Below, one piece after another: positions 1-8,538 of a stretch of 64,000 nucleotides of DNA (within the stretch, counting starts at the first letter, position 1; every line of letters starts with the position of its first letter). The position numbers and the translations under genes are program-made. Source of the stretch: Alkaliphilus hydrothermalis (GTDB taxonomy: Bacteria > Bacillota > Clostridia > Peptostreptococcales > Natronincolaceae); the NCBI RefSeq assembly GCF_016908555.1, contig NZ_JAFBEE010000003.1, positions 62,001 to 126,000 of the forward strand. Direction: 5' to 3'. Below the pieces are notes generated by a model, which was not told the DNA's origin, did not search any database, and worked only from the letters and a program-made list of their open reading frames with translations.

Positions 1-32
1 AAAATAAAAAATCCTCTATTACACGGAGGATT
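1..32 (-). terminator. Possible intrinsic terminator at the window edge
   Basis: AATCCTC (10-16) pairs with GAGGATT (26-32). Read on the minus strand the hairpin is followed by a T-rich tract (positions 1-10). The gene it would serve is unclear, because the next gene to the right reads away from it. It may be a bidirectional terminator of a gene outside the window. Confidence 0.35.
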
Positions 33-129
33 CTATTATTCAATACAAGATGATTCAACCTTATTTCTTTATAGTTTTTTTTACAGTCAAACTGCCCATA
101 CTGATTATATTTCAATTTTAGTATTATTA

Positions 130-158
130 TTGAAATAAAGTACATAATATGGTAATAT
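130..158 (+). promoter_or_regulatory. Putative sigma-A promoter of the Fic gene
   Basis: TTGAAA (130-135) and TAATAT (153-158) are separated by 17 nt. They lie about 20 nt upstream of a strong AGGAGGTG ribosome-binding site (about 169-176). The -35 matches consensus at five of six positions and the -10 at four of six. Confidence 0.5.
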
Positions 159-180
159 TATTTTAAATAGGAGGTGTATT

Positions 181-1260
181 ATGCTAAAACCTTTTAAACC
201 TGATTATTTACCCATTACTTTATCCCAAGACGACATCATTTATCTTTATAAATTAGCTTTAGAAGCTAGAGTAAAAATTGAACGTTTTAACTCTCTATTG
301 GAAAGATCCATCATTAGTGATGAAGCATTGGTTTTCTTTTCCCTTCAAGAGTCAATAGAGTCTACGAAAATCGAAGGAACACAGACCACCTTTAGTGAAA
401 TTATGGAGGCAGATATTACTGGTTACAGAAGTAATGATATTCAAGAAGTAATGAATTACTTAGAAGCCCTTAATCATGGTAAGGAACGACTCAATCTCAT
501 TCCAATTTCTACTCGATTATTTCTAGAATTACACAACATTATTCTAAAGGACTCCCGTGGTCAAAATCGTTCCCCTGGTGAATATAGAAGGATTCAAAAT
601 TTCATTGGACCGACCAATGACCCTAAAGATGCTACTTATATTCCCCCAGAGCCAAATTCTGTTCCTGAGTATATGTCTAATCTTGAAAAATATATTAATA
701 ATGAGTACGATGATCAACTGGATTATATGATTAGAGCGGCTATTATTCATGCCCAGTTTGAGACTATTCACCCCTTCCTTGATGGTAATGGTAGATTAGG
801 TAGAATACTAATTATGCTTTATCTACTAGATAAAAAAGTAATTAGTAAACCTGCCTTTTTCGTCAGTGAAGAGTTAGAAAAGAGTAAGTACAAGTATTAT
901 GGTCTATTAAATAGTTTAAGAAGCTCCTCTCCAAAATGGAAGGATTGGATTGAATATTTTCTCAAAGCCTCCATCAAACAGGCTGATAAAAACATAGATA
1001 AACTAATTAAAATCGAAACTATATTATCTGAAATGCAAGATTTTGCTGAAAAGAATAATGTACGACAAGATCTTATTAGTTTTATCTTTCGGAAACCCTT
1101 CTTCACCATCAATGAAGTTCAGACCCAACTTAATATAAGCTACAATACTGCTAATCTCCATGTCCAAAGGCTTGTGAAATCTAATAAGATTTTTGCTGAT
1201 GATAAGAAGCGAAATCGTATTTTTAGATTTTATGATATTCTTGAGGTATTGGAGGGGTAA
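181..1260 (+). CDS. Fic family protein (AMP-transferase type) with C-terminal winged helix
   Basis: Fic proteins usually transfer AMP, or another nucleotide moiety, to target proteins. The full active-site loop HPFLDGNGRLGR starts at residue 197, with the catalytic His197. An upstream S-T-K-I-E-G stretch near residues 61-66 fits the (S/T)xxxE(G/N) autoinhibitory helix, so the protein probably restrains itself and needs no separate antitoxin. The order is an N-terminal Fic_N-like region, the Fic core, and a winged helix-turn-helix at about residues 300-345, typical of 360-residue Fic regulators. ATG 181 follows AGGAGGTG. The gene is a single unit on the opposite strand from the hut genes. The target is unknown. 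Confidence 0.9.
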   Translation: MLKPFKPDYLPITLSQDDIIYLYKLALEARVKIERFNSLLERSIISDEALVFFSLQESIESTKIEGTQTTFSEIMEADITGYRSNDIQEVMNYLEALNHGKERLNLIPISTRLFLELHNIILKDSRGQNRSPGEYRRIQNFIGPTNDPKDATYIPPEPNSVPEYMSNLEKYINNEYDDQLDYMIRAAIIHAQFETIHPFLDGNGRLGRILIMLYLLDKKVISKPAFFVSEELEKSKYKYYGLLNSLRSSSPKWKDWIEYFLKASIKQADKNIDKLIKIETILSEMQDFAEKNNVRQDLISFIFRKPFFTINEVQTQLNISYNTANLHVQRLVKSNKIFADDKKRNRIFRFYDILEVLEG

Positions 1261-1280
1261 AATGTTCATATACCTTACAA

Positions 1281-1314
1281 AACACCCTCCATATGTATCC
1301 ATGGAGGGTGTTTT
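1281..1314. terminator. Bidirectional terminator between the Fic gene and fchA
   Basis: A perfect 12-bp stem, AACACCCTCCAT (1281-1292) with ATGGAGGGTGTT (1301-1312), has an 8-nt loop. TTTTCTT follows on the plus strand and TTTTGTAA on the minus strand. It lies between two convergent genes and probably ends both transcripts. Confidence 0.85.
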
Positions 1315-1377
1315 CTTATAAAATCTTCACTTTATTATCTATTCTTTTATATCTTTCTAATTCTAAACTACCTATCC

Positions 1378-1995
1378 CTACAGCATTACCTTACCTAAAA
1401 TCACCTGCTCCTTAGCAACTGCCGCTTCCTCCAATTGCTTCACCTGTTGAGTTAAATCAGCAACAAATGCTTCATCCTTAATGGAGGAAAGATTGATCTT
1501 TACGTTGTATATGGCTGATAACACTGCAGTTCTAGCCATCATAGCCGCCACTGCTCCGTCTGTTACAGCACTGGCATTGCCCTTTACCACAACAGCTTCA
1601 ATCATTTCCATCATTCCAAAGGCGTCCTTTGCTACCTCCAGTGGTACTTCAGCAGCTTTTTTAGTTGCTTCTTGGATAGATTTGCTTCTAGTAGCCTTTT
1701 CTTCATCAGTTTCCTTTGGTAGCTTGAAAGCTCCCATTACTTCATTGAAGGAATCTGCATCTCTGTCAATATCCTTCATTAATTTTTCCCTTAGGGAAGC
1801 CGCCTTTTCAGCAATTGCCTTCATTTCTTCTTCTACTTCCACATACTTCTTCTTACCAACAGTCAGCTTTGCCACCATTTCTGTTAAAGCCGCAGCTGTA
1901 GCCCCACTAAGGGCAGCAGCACTTCCTCCTCCTGGTACTGGATCGCTGGAAGCTGTTTTATTTAAAAATTCATTAAGTCCAACTGATGCTAACAT
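1378..1995 (-). CDS. fchA: Formimidoyl-THF cyclodeaminase / methenyl-THF cyclohydrolase
   Basis: A stand-alone 205-residue protein of the FTCD cyclodeaminase (FchA) family. It converts 5-formimino-THF to 5,10-methenyl-THF with release of ammonia. The N-terminal SSDPVPGGGSAAAL segment (about residues 16-29) is the family hallmark, and the rest is predicted all-helical, as expected. It is the last gene of the hut operon: its ATG (1995) overlaps the end of hutI by 7 nt, and AAGGAGGGG lies just upstream. In animals this activity is fused to the transferase; here the two are separate genes (see ftcD). Some family members also have cyclohydrolase activity, which I cannot tell from the sequence. Confidence 0.9.
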   Translation of the reverse strand: MLASVGLNEFLNKTASSDPVPGGGSAAALSGATAAALTEMVAKLTVGKKKYVEVEEEMKAIAEKAASLREKLMKDIDRDADSFNEVMGAFKLPKETDEEKATRSKSIQEATKKAAEVPLEVAKDAFGMMEMIEAVVVKGNASAVTDGAVAAMMARTAVLSAIYNVKINLSSIKDEAFVADLTQQVKQLEEAAVAKEQVILGKVML

Positions 1996-3266
1996 AATCT
2001 TCCCCCTCCTTGTTCCTTATCAAAAACCAGTACGCCATTTTTAATCACCTTTTCTACTGTACTTACACCTATATGATAAGGAATATAGTGATAGGATGGA
2101 AACTCCAGCATAATCATATCTGCTTTCTTCCCTATATCTATACTTCCGATGGTGTCTGCACGGTCAACCGCCGCTGCACCATTGATGGTGATGGCAGTAA
2201 TGGTTTCTTCAGTAGTCATCTTCATATATAGAGTTGCTAAAGAGAAGATTAGTGGGATTGACTCAGTGAAACAACTACCTGGGTTTAGGTCAGTAGCCAA
2301 AGCCACAGCACAGCCCTGATCAATCATATATCTACCCCTTGCAAAGTCTTCTTTTAAGCTAAAGGCTGTCCCCGGTAAAAGCGTTGCAACGACATTCTTT
2401 TCTGCCATATCTGCTACACCCTTGTCGGAGGCCTGTAGTAGGTGGTCTGCTGAAACTGCCCCTAATTCCGCCGCCAGTTCAGCTCCCCCTAGTTGTACAA
2501 TCTCATCGGCATGGATTTTTATTTTAAAGCCTAACTCCTTCGCCTTTGATAAATGTCTACGGGATTGCTCCACTGAGAATACCTTCTTTTCACAGAAGAT
2601 ATCACAGAATTCTGCTAGTTTTCTTTCAGCAACTACTGGTAAAACATCATTTGTCATATAGTCAATGAATTCATCTTCTCTACCCTTATACTCTGGTGGT
2701 ACTGCATGGGCTCCTAAGAAGGTAGGAACAACATCCACTGGATGGTCTTCATTTACTTTATTAGTTACTTCCAATTGCTTGATTTCGGTCTCTAAATCAA
2801 GACCGTAGCCACTCTTTCCTTCTACAGTTGTCACCCCAAAGGATAACATTGAGTCCAGTCGCTTCATCCCAACCTTATATAGTTCATCATGGGATGCGGC
2901 CTTAGTAGACCTTACGGAGCTTACGATTCCGCCACCCTTTTCCATGATTTCCATATAGTTTTGTCCCTGTAGTCTCCAAGAAAATTCTTCCGCTCGATAA
3001 CCTCCAAAGACTAAATGGGTATGGGAGTCTACAAACCCTGGTAATACTGCCTTACCAGTTGCGTCTATTACTTCATATTGGGACTCATCATATTGCTTTA
3101 AGATTTCTTCTGTTGGCCCGACTGCCTTGATGATGCCGTCTTCTATAACGACTGAACCATTAGGGATTACCTTTAGGTCCTGCATTTCTTTCCCTTTTTT
3201 AGCTTGGAAACCGCTACAAGTAACAACCTCTGAGGCTCCCTTAACTAACAACTTACCTTTTTTCAT
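1989..3266 (-). CDS. hutI: Imidazolonepropionase
   Basis: Hydrolyses 4-imidazolone-5-propionate to N-formimino-L-glutamate, the third step of histidine degradation. It is an amidohydrolase-fold metalloenzyme. Visible are the metal-binding DSHTHLVFGG segment (about residues 80-89), GKSGYGLDLETE, KIHADEI, SADHLL and ATDLNPGSC, all in the usual order, at normal length (about 425 residues). The start is ambiguous: three consecutive ATGs (3272, 3269, 3266) follow a GTG at 3275. The nearest GGAG (3275-3278) overlaps that GTG and best serves the third ATG, so I use 3266. It sits between ftcD and fchA in one operon. Confidence 0.93.
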   Translation of the reverse strand: MKKGKLLVKGASEVVTCSGFQAKKGKEMQDLKVIPNGSVVIEDGIIKAVGPTEEILKQYDESQYEVIDATGKAVLPGFVDSHTHLVFGGYRAEEFSWRLQGQNYMEIMEKGGGIVSSVRSTKAASHDELYKVGMKRLDSMLSFGVTTVEGKSGYGLDLETEIKQLEVTNKVNEDHPVDVVPTFLGAHAVPPEYKGREDEFIDYMTNDVLPVVAERKLAEFCDIFCEKKVFSVEQSRRHLSKAKELGFKIKIHADEIVQLGGAELAAELGAVSADHLLQASDKGVADMAEKNVVATLLPGTAFSLKEDFARGRYMIDQGCAVALATDLNPGSCFTESIPLIFSLATLYMKMTTEETITAITINGAAAVDRADTIGSIDIGKKADMIMLEFPSYHYIPYHIGVSTVEKVIKNGVLVFDKEQGGGRLC

Positions 3267-3282
3267 CATCATCACTCCAATA

Positions 3283-4179
3283 TTACTCCATTATTCTTGT
3301 TTCAAGAATTTGATCCATAGAGAACTCCTCAACGCCTAAGTAGTATACTGCTGTGTCTACTAAAGCAGCCATTGGTAATAATCCAATGATTTCACTTCCT
3401 ACTACATTTACACCATATCTTCTAGCTTCCATTTTAATCATTTCAAATGATTGGTATAATGCTGTTTTGGAGTAATCAGTCATGTTCATAGATACTTGAG
3501 TGATTCCTCTTTCTTGAAGATCAATTCCGATTGCCTTACAGTATCTTAATCCACCGCTTAAGAAACGAACGTTTTTAGCGATTTTGTTGGCAATTTCTAG
3601 GTTTGCTGTATCAAGGTTTACGTTGAATGCTACTAATGGCATCCTTGCTCCAACAGCTGTAACACCAGCAGTAGGATGGATGTCTTGTGGCCCAAAGTCT
3701 GGCTTCCACTCTGGTTGCTTAACCTTCTCAGCCATTCCTTCAAATTCGCCTTTTCTTACTTTAGCAAGATTTTCTCTATCTGGGCTTGATGCAGCCTTTT
3801 CATATAAGAAGATTGGTAATCCGTATTTTTCAGAAGCTTCTTTAGCTACTTCTTTAGCTAATTCAGTAGCCTCTGTCATGCTTACATTCTTAACTGGGAT
3901 GAAGGGAACTACGTCGATTGCTCCCATTCTAGGGTGTTGACCTTGGTGTTGAGTCATATCAATTACTTCGATTGCAACTCCCATAGCCTCTAATACTGCT
4001 GCCTTTAATGGTTCTGGTTCTCCTACAACCGTTACTACTACACGGTTGTGGTCTTCGTCTCTACTGTAGTCTAAAAGCTTTACGCCGTCTTTTCCTCTAA
4101 AAGGATTAACGATTTTTTCAATTTTGTCTAAATCTCTACCTTCACTAAAGTTTGGAACACATTGGATGATTTTATTCAT
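3283..4179 (-). CDS. ftcD: Glutamate formimidoyltransferase
   Basis: Transfers the formimino group of N-formimino-glutamate to tetrahydrofolate, releasing glutamate. The sequence starts with QCVPNFSEGRD and contains DYSRDEDHNRVVVT, HPRMGAIDVVPFIP and IHPTAGVTAVGAR, all typical of the FTCD formiminotransferase domain, with no cyclodeaminase domain attached (298 residues). The frame is open to 4233, but the start is placed at ATG 4179: GGGGAGAA lies 8 nt upstream and the family consensus begins there. It reads into hutI after about 15 nt and is preceded by 144 nt after hutU. Confidence 0.93.
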   Translation of the reverse strand: MNKIIQCVPNFSEGRDLDKIEKIVNPFRGKDGVKLLDYSRDEDHNRVVVTVVGEPEPLKAAVLEAMGVAIEVIDMTQHQGQHPRMGAIDVVPFIPVKNVSMTEATELAKEVAKEASEKYGLPIFLYEKAASSPDRENLAKVRKGEFEGMAEKVKQPEWKPDFGPQDIHPTAGVTAVGARMPLVAFNVNLDTANLEIANKIAKNVRFLSGGLRYCKAIGIDLQERGITQVSMNMTDYSKTALYQSFEMIKMEARRYGVNVVGSEIIGLLPMAALVDTAVYYLGVEEFSMDQILETRIME

Positions 4180-4224
4180 GATACATTCTCCCCTCGGCTC
4201 TATTATTATTTTTGTAAATTGATT

Positions 4225-4243
4225 TACCATCATAAGGATGGTA
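4225..4243. repeat. Short inverted repeat in the hutU-ftcD gap
   Basis: TACCATC (4225-4231) and GATGGTA (4237-4243) flank a 5-nt loop, 46 nt upstream of the ftcD start. It has no T-tract, so it is not a convincing terminator. It could be a processing hairpin or an operator; its function is not established. I see no other feature in this 144-nt gap. Confidence 0.4.
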
Positions 4244-4323
4244 GAAACCTACATACTAGTTTTCATTATGACAAAATCCATTGAAATTAGTATTTCTGTT
4301 TATAACAAAGTCCCTTATAACAC

Positions 4324-6360
4324 TTAAGGTAGACTTCGTTGAAATACTTTTTCTACTAAGCTCTTGATGAAATCTTCCTTTGGAATATATGGAATTGTAA
4401 TGTGGTCAGTACCATCGTTGTCTTTGTTGTATTCAATACTTGTGCTAATGGAGTTTTCGTTTCTAGCCCAAGCTCTTCTAGCAACGCCTCCCATTACGTC
4501 CCAAGGCATAGCAGTTTTAAGAATGTTGTCCACTCTTTCACTACCATCTAATACCATACCAAATCCCCCATTGATGGATTTACCGATTCCTACTCCACCA
4601 CCATTATGAAGGGCAATTAAGCTCATCCCCCTTGCAGCATTTCCTGCAAAACATTGGGTTGCCATATCAGCCATTACATTACTACCGTCTTTGATGTTTG
4701 AAGTTTCTCTAAATGGTGAATCTGTACCACTTACGTCATGGTGATCTCTACCCAGCATGATAGGTCCTACTTCCCCATTTCTAACCATTTCATTGAATTT
4801 AAGGGCGATTTTTGTTCGACCCATCGCATCTTGATAAAGGATTCTTGCTTGTGTACCTACTACTAGTTGGTTCTTTTCTGCATCACGAATCCAAACATAG
4901 TTGTCACGGTCTTGACCTCTTCTATTAGGATCGATACAGTCCATAGCAGCTTGGTCCGTCTTCATAAGGTCTTCATGCTTTCCACTTAAGCAAACCCAAC
5001 GGAAAGGTCCATATCCATAGTCAAACAACTCTGGTCCCATGATATCTTCAACATAAGATGGCCAGATAAAACCGTCCTTGTCATCAATACCATTCTTGGA
5101 GATTTCCTTTACACCTGCATCATATACTGACTTCATAAAGGCATTTCCATAGTCGAAGAAGTAAGTTCCCTTTTCAACTAAAGTCTTGATTAGGTTAAAG
5201 TGGGTTATTAGAGTTTCATCCACTAACTTATTGAATTTTTCACGATCATTTTTAAGCATTTCTGTTCTCTCGTCAAAGGTCAATCCTTGCGGACAGTATC
5301 CACCTTCATAAGTAGCATGACAAGAAGTTTGGTCAGACAATAAATCTATTTTAATATTGTTTTCAACCGCATAAGCCAATAGATCAACAATGTTACCGTG
5401 ATAAGCAATGGAGATTGGCTTTCTCATTTCTTGATATTTCTTAGCTGTATCAAATACTTCTTTTAGATCAGCAGATACAACCTGTACCCATCCTTGGCTA
5501 TGTCTTGTCTCAATCCTAGAAGCGTCCACCTCAGCAATGATTCCAACGCCATTGGCAATCTCTACAGCCTTAGGCTGTGCTCCACTCATTCCACCAAGCC
5601 CTGATGAAACGAACAGAACTCCCTTTAAGTCCTCGTCATCTGGTACGCCAAGAATCTTTCTACCTGCATTTAATAATGTGTTGAAGGTACCATGAACGAT
5701 TCCTTGAGGGCCAATATACATCCAACCTCCTGCTGTCATTTGCCCATAATTGGCAACACCCATTTGTTCTGCGATATCCCAATCTTTTGGATTATCAAAC
5801 ATCCCAATCATTAGGGCATTTGTAATGATTACTCTAGGGGCATCTGGCTTTGACTTAAATAATCCTAGTGGGTGTCCAGATTCAATTACTAGCGTTTGCT
5901 CATTTGTCATTACCTCAAGGTACTTTTTGATTAATCTATATTGCATCCAGTTTTGACATACCTTACCTGTTTCTCCGTAGGTTACTAACTCGTAGGGGTA
6001 AAGGGCAATATCAAAGCTTAAATTGTTGTCGATCATTACCTGGAAGGCTTTACCTTCAATACAGTTACCTTTGTATTCATCAATCGATTTGGCCTTTAAA
6101 TCCCCTTCTGGTCGATATCTGTATCCATAGATTCTTCCATAGGTGGTCAATTCCTCCAAAAACTCTGGTGCTACGACTTCATGATGCTCCTCAGGAATAT
6201 ATCTTAGGGCATTTTTTAAAGCTACTTCCGTTTGGGCAGGTGTTAGCTTAAATCCTCTATCTGGGGCTCTTCTTAGCCCCTTTATAAATTCTGGCATCTC
6301 TGGTAATTGACTATCTAGCTTGATAGACATTGCCTGTGAAATATCAACATTTGATATCAT
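4324..6360 (-). CDS. hutU: Urocanate hydratase
   Basis: Converts urocanate to 4-imidazolone-5-propionate with tightly bound NAD+. Diagnostic stretches include GWMYIGPQGIVHGT (about residues 206-219), SSGLGGMSGAQPKA (NAD region) and a Gly-rich LHNGGGVGIGKSINGG near residue 580. At 678 residues it is clearly longer than the roughly 550-residue Pseudomonas and Bacillus type and seems to belong to a longer clostridial form. ATG 6360 follows GGGAGTGG. It is downstream of fhs (57 nt) and upstream of ftcD. No histidine ammonia-lyase gene, which would supply urocanate, is in the window. Confidence 0.93.
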   Translation of the reverse strand: MISNVDISQAMSIKLDSQLPEMPEFIKGLRRAPDRGFKLTPAQTEVALKNALRYIPEEHHEVVAPEFLEELTTYGRIYGYRYRPEGDLKAKSIDEYKGNCIEGKAFQVMIDNNLSFDIALYPYELVTYGETGKVCQNWMQYRLIKKYLEVMTNEQTLVIESGHPLGLFKSKPDAPRVIITNALMIGMFDNPKDWDIAEQMGVANYGQMTAGGWMYIGPQGIVHGTFNTLLNAGRKILGVPDDEDLKGVLFVSSGLGGMSGAQPKAVEIANGVGIIAEVDASRIETRHSQGWVQVVSADLKEVFDTAKKYQEMRKPISIAYHGNIVDLLAYAVENNIKIDLLSDQTSCHATYEGGYCPQGLTFDERTEMLKNDREKFNKLVDETLITHFNLIKTLVEKGTYFFDYGNAFMKSVYDAGVKEISKNGIDDKDGFIWPSYVEDIMGPELFDYGYGPFRWVCLSGKHEDLMKTDQAAMDCIDPNRRGQDRDNYVWIRDAEKNQLVVGTQARILYQDAMGRTKIALKFNEMVRNGEVGPIMLGRDHHDVSGTDSPFRETSNIKDGSNVMADMATQCFAGNAARGMSLIALHNGGGVGIGKSINGGFGMVLDGSERVDNILKTAMPWDVMGGVARRAWARNENSISTSIEYNKDNDGTDHITIPYIPKEDFIKSLVEKVFQRSLP

Positions 6361-6417
6361 TCAAACCACTCCCTCTTCTTACTATAGTTCTTTTTTATAT
6401 TTCGAACCTTTTATCTA

Positions 6418-8100
6418 CTAGAACAATCCACTGATGTTTCCATCTGAATCGATATCCATTCTTTCAGCAGCAGGAACCTTTGGTAGACCAGGCATTGTCA
6501 TAATGTCTCCTGTTAAGCAAACGATGAAGCCTGCTCCAGCCGATACTCTTACCTCTCGAACAGTTACTGTGAAGCCCTTTGGTGCTCCTAGTAAAGTTGG
6601 ATCATCTGATAAGGAATATTGGGTCTTCGCCATGCAGATTGGCAGTTTATCTAATCCAAGTTCTACTAATCGCTTCATTTCCTTCTTAGCCTTTGGCGTA
6701 AAGATTACACCTTCTCCACCATAAATTTTAGTAACAATGCTGTTCACTTTATCTTCTATAGTAGCTTCTACTTCATAAATTGGCTTGAAGTTAGATTCTT
6801 GGCTATCAATTAAATTTACTAATGTTTGAGCCATTTCCGCTCCACCTTCGCCACCCTTTTCCCAGCATTCGTTTAGGGCAACCTCTACACCAGCAGCTTG
6901 ACACATTTCGATTAATTTATTAACCTCTGCATCTGTATCGGATACAAACTTATTTACTGCCACCATTACTGGTAAATTGTACTTCTTGATGTTTTCAACT
7001 TGCTTTTGTAAATTCACAAAACCATTTTGAAGAGCTTCTACGTTTTCTTCCCCTAGGTTGTTCTTAGCAACTCCACCGTGCATCTTTAACGCTCTGATTG
7101 TAGCAACAACCACAACAGCAGCAGGCTTTAGGTTTCCGTATCGACACTTGATGTCTAGAAATTTCTCTGCTCCAAGATCTGCACCAAAACCAGCCTCAGT
7201 AACTAAGTATTCTCCTAGCTTTAAGCCTAGCTTAGTTGCCATGATGGTGTTACAACCGTGGGCAATGTTTGCAAATGGACCTCCGTGGATTAGGGCTGGT
7301 GTATTTTCTAATGTTTGAACGATATTAGGCTTAATAGCATCCTTCATCAGCATAGTCATTGCTCCGTGAACATTTAAATCTGCCGCAGTAATAGCCTTTC
7401 CTTCATTGCTATAGGCTACAATCATTCTTCCGAACCTTTCCTTTAAATCCATTAAGCTAGTGGCTAAACAAAGGGCTGCCATAACTTCTGAAGCAACTGT
7501 AATCATAAACCCGTCCTGTCTAGCTACACCATTGGATTTTGGTCCTAGGGCTACAATTACTTCCCTTAGGGCTCTATCGTTCATATCTAAAACTCTTTTC
7601 CAAACGATTTGGTTTAAGTCGATATTTAAAGCGTTTCCTTGGTGAATATGATTATCAATAGCAGCAGACAATAAATTGTGGGCAGTTGTGATTGCGTGCA
7701 TATCTCCAGTAAAGTGAAGGTTGATGTCCTCCATTGGTACCACTTGAGCATAACCGCCTCCAGCAGCTCCCCCCTTTACCCCGAAAACTGGTCCTAAGGA
7801 TGGCTCCCTTAGGGCGATACAAGCCTTTTTACCAATCTTATTTAAAGCCTGTCCTAGACCAACCGTAGTGGTTGATTTACCTTCACCTGCTGGGGTTGGA
7901 TTGATGGCTGTTACTAATACTAACTTTCCATCTGGTCGATCTTGTAGACGATTAAAAATATCTAGAGAAATTTTAGCTTTATATTTTCCATACATCTCTA
8001 GCTCATCATCTAGAATACCCCATTCTTTTGCTATGTCTGCTACTGGTAGCATATTAGCCTGTTGTGCAATTTCGATATCGCTTAAGTATTTCTTTGACAT
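6418..8100 (-). CDS. fhs: Formate--tetrahydrofolate ligase
   Basis: Catalyses formate + ATP + THF <-> 10-formyl-THF + ADP + Pi. The P-loop-like TPAGEGKST lies at residues 69-77, and the protein has the standard 560-residue length. GIKC-type sequences and the C-terminal IVCLTGDIMTMPGLPK match the family. AAAGGGATGG precedes ATG 8100. It is the first gene before hutU, ftcD, hutI and fchA on the same strand. I infer that it runs in reverse here, making ATP and formate from the one-carbon unit released from histidine; it could also feed a Wood-Ljungdahl methyl branch. Confidence 0.95.
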   Translation of the reverse strand: MSKKYLSDIEIAQQANMLPVADIAKEWGILDDELEMYGKYKAKISLDIFNRLQDRPDGKLVLVTAINPTPAGEGKSTTTVGLGQALNKIGKKACIALREPSLGPVFGVKGGAAGGGYAQVVPMEDINLHFTGDMHAITTAHNLLSAAIDNHIHQGNALNIDLNQIVWKRVLDMNDRALREVIVALGPKSNGVARQDGFMITVASEVMAALCLATSLMDLKERFGRMIVAYSNEGKAITAADLNVHGAMTMLMKDAIKPNIVQTLENTPALIHGGPFANIAHGCNTIMATKLGLKLGEYLVTEAGFGADLGAEKFLDIKCRYGNLKPAAVVVVATIRALKMHGGVAKNNLGEENVEALQNGFVNLQKQVENIKKYNLPVMVAVNKFVSDTDAEVNKLIEMCQAAGVEVALNECWEKGGEGGAEMAQTLVNLIDSQESNFKPIYEVEATIEDKVNSIVTKIYGGEGVIFTPKAKKEMKRLVELGLDKLPICMAKTQYSLSDDPTLLGAPKGFTVTVREVRVSAGAGFIVCLTGDIMTMPGLPKVPAAERMDIDSDGNISGLF

Positions 8101-8416
8101 GATACCATCCCTTTCCTACTTAATTTTTTATGTATGATAAAGCAAATATAACTTACAGTTTGAACGTACTAAAGGTGTTTAATCAATTTAAGATGTCATC
8201 AAAAATTTTACTTTTCTGGTGGTAATAAAAATCTCAGGATTTTTATTATGCTGACCTAGTATACTATTGTATTTTTATATATTCTTGTTAAAAATATGTA
8301 CTACAACCAATGCTTCTTAATATTGATTTCGCTACTCCCATAATATTATATTAGACCTCCGTCACCAAAACGTCTATTTTTATTAATGAACTAAAAATGA
8401 ATGGACTTTAAGGCAC
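8101..8416 (-). other. Leader region upstream of fhs, with AU-rich hairpin
   Basis: This gap holds no convincing gene. Its main structure is a perfect 11-bp stem, TAATAAAAATC (8223-8233) with GATTTTTATTA (8238-8248) and a TCAG loop, about 123 nt upstream of fhs. The fhs promoter probably lies here, but I could not find a good -35/-10 pair. I saw no resemblance to a THF riboswitch. Confidence 0.4.
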
Positions 8417-8447
8417 AAAAAAAGACCACTAAATCAATCAATGGCCT
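8417..8447 (-). terminator. Terminator of the HD-GYP gene
   Basis: On the minus strand, GGCCAT (8446-8441) pairs with GTGGTC (8429-8424) through two G-U pairs. A run of seven T (8423-8417) follows. It lies about 90 nt past the HD-GYP stop codon. Confidence 0.65.
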
Positions 8448-8538
8448 CTTCTATGTTTATATGTTTTTAGTACTAATTTATGTATGCATTATGTAAAGAA
8501 AGGAATTGTTATGTCCGTATCTTGCATTATTTATCATT

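Noticed and set aside
181..1260. Toxin-antitoxin pair around the Fic gene
   Set aside because: No small partner gene lies next to it, and the inhibitory motif is within the same chain.
8101..8538. THF riboswitch in front of fhs
   Set aside because: The expected conserved stems and junction were not found; only a simple AU hairpin is present.
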